NCBI GenBank assembly: GCA_023230485.1
Contig: JALNXG010000009.1
Coordinates: 1-64,000 of the forward strand
Reading direction: 5' to 3'
Source of the DNA: Melioribacteraceae bacterium
GTDB taxonomy: Bacteria; Bacteroidota; Ignavibacteria; Ignavibacteriales; Melioribacteraceae
DNA: 64,000 nucleotides
Position numbers and translations under genes: made by a program. The notes beneath the pieces were generated by a model. It saw nothing but the letters and a program-made list of their open reading frames with translations, searched no databases and was not told where the DNA came from. This document shows, one piece after another, positions 62,790-64,000 of this stretch. How positions within the stretch are numbered: the stretch's first letter is position 1; the number at the start of each line of letters is the position of its first letter.

Positions 62790-63457
62790 TGGGAATATTA
62801 ATCGCACTGATCGTAATTCTTGCTTGGTTCTTTCATCTTTTCTATATGATTGTTTATCTTGAGCCGGCTTTTACATCAATTAGTTTTTACTTGCATATAT
62901 TATTGCAGACCTATTTATATACGGGTTTATTCATTACTGCTCATGATTCGATGCATAGGACTGTTTCGAACAACAAATTAATCAACAAACTAATTGGTCA
63001 GATATCTACATTTTTATATGCGGGTTTATCATATAATAGTTTAATAAAGAATCATTTCAAACATCATAAAACTCCGGGGACGAAAGACGATCCCGACTAT
63101 AATATCAAATCGCAAAATTTCTTTATTTGGTGGGGTACTTTTATGATTAGATATGCTACAATCTGGCAATTATTAATAATGGCAGTGGCATTTAATATTT
63201 TGAAAATTTATATACCCGAAATTAATCTCTGGTTCTTTTGGGTAATTCCTGCTATTCTTAGTTCACTGCAATTATTTTATTTTGGTACTTACCTGCCGCA
63301 TAAAGAACCTCATTCACACGAAATGGAGCCGCATAAAGCACGTACTCAAAAGAAGAACCATTTATGGGCTATGATATCATGTTACTTCTTCGGGTATCAC
63401 TTCGAGCATCATGAAGCTCCTAATACACCATGGTGGAAGCTCTACCAATTAAAATGA
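62789..63457 (+). CDS. crtW: Carotenoid 4-ketolase CrtW-like (membrane di-iron)
   Basis: 222 residues. His clusters of the fatty-acid-desaturase-like di-iron fold: TAHDSMHR near residue 51, NHFKHHKTPGTKDDPDY near 90, FGTYLPHKEPHSHE near 165 and YHFEHHEAPNTPWWKLY at the end. The wording is that of CrtW ketolases rather than CrtZ hydroxylases. It adds a keto group at C-4 of a beta ring. It overlaps cruF by one base and is the last gene of the operon. The following 170 bases hold no gene and no clear terminator. Confidence 0.9.
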   Translation: MGILIALIVILAWFFHLFYMIVYLEPAFTSISFYLHILLQTYLYTGLFITAHDSMHRTVSNNKLINKLIGQISTFLYAGLSYNSLIKNHFKHHKTPGTKDDPDYNIKSQNFFIWWGTFMIRYATIWQLLIMAVAFNILKIYIPEINLWFFWVIPAILSSLQLFYFGTYLPHKEPHSHEMEPHKARTQKKNHLWAMISCYFFGYHFEHHEAPNTPWWKLYQLK

Positions 63458-63631
63458 TATGTTTATTAATGCTTTATTTCGAGTAACTGCAATGTGAGAA
63501 ATATTTTGCTAAAAGTTATACGGGTTTGTAGTCTTACAATAATTGCATTAGACTTAGGAGCGGGGTGAACCATTTAGAGAATCATGTAGAAAACCCACCA
63601 CTTTTGAATATATAGTTAAAGGATTTTGCAC

Positions 63632-64000
63632 TTATTCAATATGATCCGTCCCTTGTGGCATACTGATGGTAAATATTGTCCCAGCATCCTTATCCGTTGT
63701 GAAGCTTGCTTTCCCTTTTAGATAATTTTCAATTATCATTTTTACACTATAAAGACCGATTCCTCTTCCTTTTTTTCCAGATGTACTAAAAGAGCGTTGG
63801 AATAATTGGAGTTGAATGTTTTCGGGAATGAATTTATTATTTTTAACATGAAAATGAATATCCTTGTCATCAACTTCATAGTAGATATTTACAATATCCC
63901 CATTATGAACTGCTTCTAAAGCATTTTTAACAAGATTGCCAAGCGAACGAATGAGGAGAGTTGAATCCGAATGAAATAAAGAATCTTCTCTACAATAATT
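63632..64000 (-). CDS. Sensor histidine kinase, C-terminal part (truncated by the window edge)
   Basis: A frame on the minus strand is open from the window end to the TAA at 63632-63634, giving the last 122 residues. RSLGNLVKNALEAV is the N-box of a HATPase_c domain; SFSTSGKKGRGIGLYSVKMI holds the lid and G2 box; the tail GTIFTISMPQG is the usual end. The sensor and DHp parts are outside the window. Ends 174 bases from the convergent crtW gene. Confidence 0.88.
   Translation of the reverse strand, partial: NYCREDSLFHSDSTLLIRSLGNLVKNALEAVHNGDIVNIYYEVDDKDIHFHVKNNKFIPENIQLQLFQRSFSTSGKKGRGIGLYSVKMIIENYLKGKASFTTDKDAGTIFTISMPQGTDHIE

Noticed and set aside
1..64000. CRISPR arrays, insertion sequences, prophage or integrase genes
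   Set aside because: No regularly spaced repeats, transposase or phage-like proteins were seen on either strand.

Overview
The window looks like chromosome of a member of the Ignavibacteria or a close relative in the FCB group (Bacteroidota/Chlorobi/Ignavibacteriota). It is AT-rich. Several secreted proteins end in the C-terminal sorting domain with the N-Y-P-N-P-F-N-P signature typical of type IX secretion (T9SS) cargo in that group, and a PorQ-type T9SS protein is encoded. Two upstream regions carry a TAnnTTTG element like the Bacteroidota -7 box. The exact taxon is an inference. No rRNA, CRISPR array, prophage or insertion sequence was seen.

Layout. 1-4.0 kb: end of a 2-oxoacid dehydrogenase complex (truncated E2, then E3) and a TPR protein. 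4.2-6.9 kb: a T9SS cargo protein convergent with PorQ. 7.0-20.9 kb: a long, tightly packed plus-strand run, partly envelope related: HtpX, BamD, a thioesterase, an FG-GAP protein with a putative metalloprotease, CcmAB, a Zn/Mn ABC transporter, Lgt, a TolB-like protein and a NOL1/NOP2/Sun RNA methyltransferase. 21.0-28.4 kb: housekeeping genes (Lrp regulator-glnA, a glycosyltransferase, an M28 peptidase with sorting domain, pdxB, aspS). 28.6-37.7 kb: a compact type IV pilus/type II secretion-like machine with two tandem non-canonical pilin-like proteins, GspF, GspE, PilT-like ATPase, a PilM-PilN (GspL-like) fusion, a PilO-PilP fusion and a very short secretin. 37.7-43.8 kb: a four-gene phosphorelay island (two hybrid kinases, a receiver with a lone DHp-like tail, an NtrC-type sigma-54 activator). 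44.0-46.8 kb: tRNA-Lys, CrcB-DUF190 and a PhoU-like/PiT phosphate pair. 46.8-53.7 kb (minus strand): a GH18 protein with sorting domain, a propeller-sensor kinase and an S46 dipeptidyl peptidase. 53.8-63.5 kb: a ten-gene carotenoid operon. The right edge holds the end of another histidine kinase.

How the genes work together. The carotenoid operon encodes phytoene synthase, three CrtI-family oxidoreductases, a CrtYcd-type lycopene cyclase, a CruF hydratase, a CrtW ketolase, a glycosyltransferase and an acyltransferase. Together they predict a monocyclic 4-keto carotenoid with a 1'-hydroxyl that is glycosylated and acylated, that is, a deoxyflexixanthin-type glycoside ester. The pilus-like locus may be served by the neighbouring NtrC-type regulator: a near-match to a sigma-54 promoter lies upstream of the first pilin-like gene, and a strong terminator separates the pilin-like genes from the machinery genes. 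The T9SS cargo proteins (a GH18 chitinase-like enzyme, an M28 peptidase and others), together with S46 peptidase and a propeller-type sensor kinase, suggest a heterotroph that degrades external polymers.
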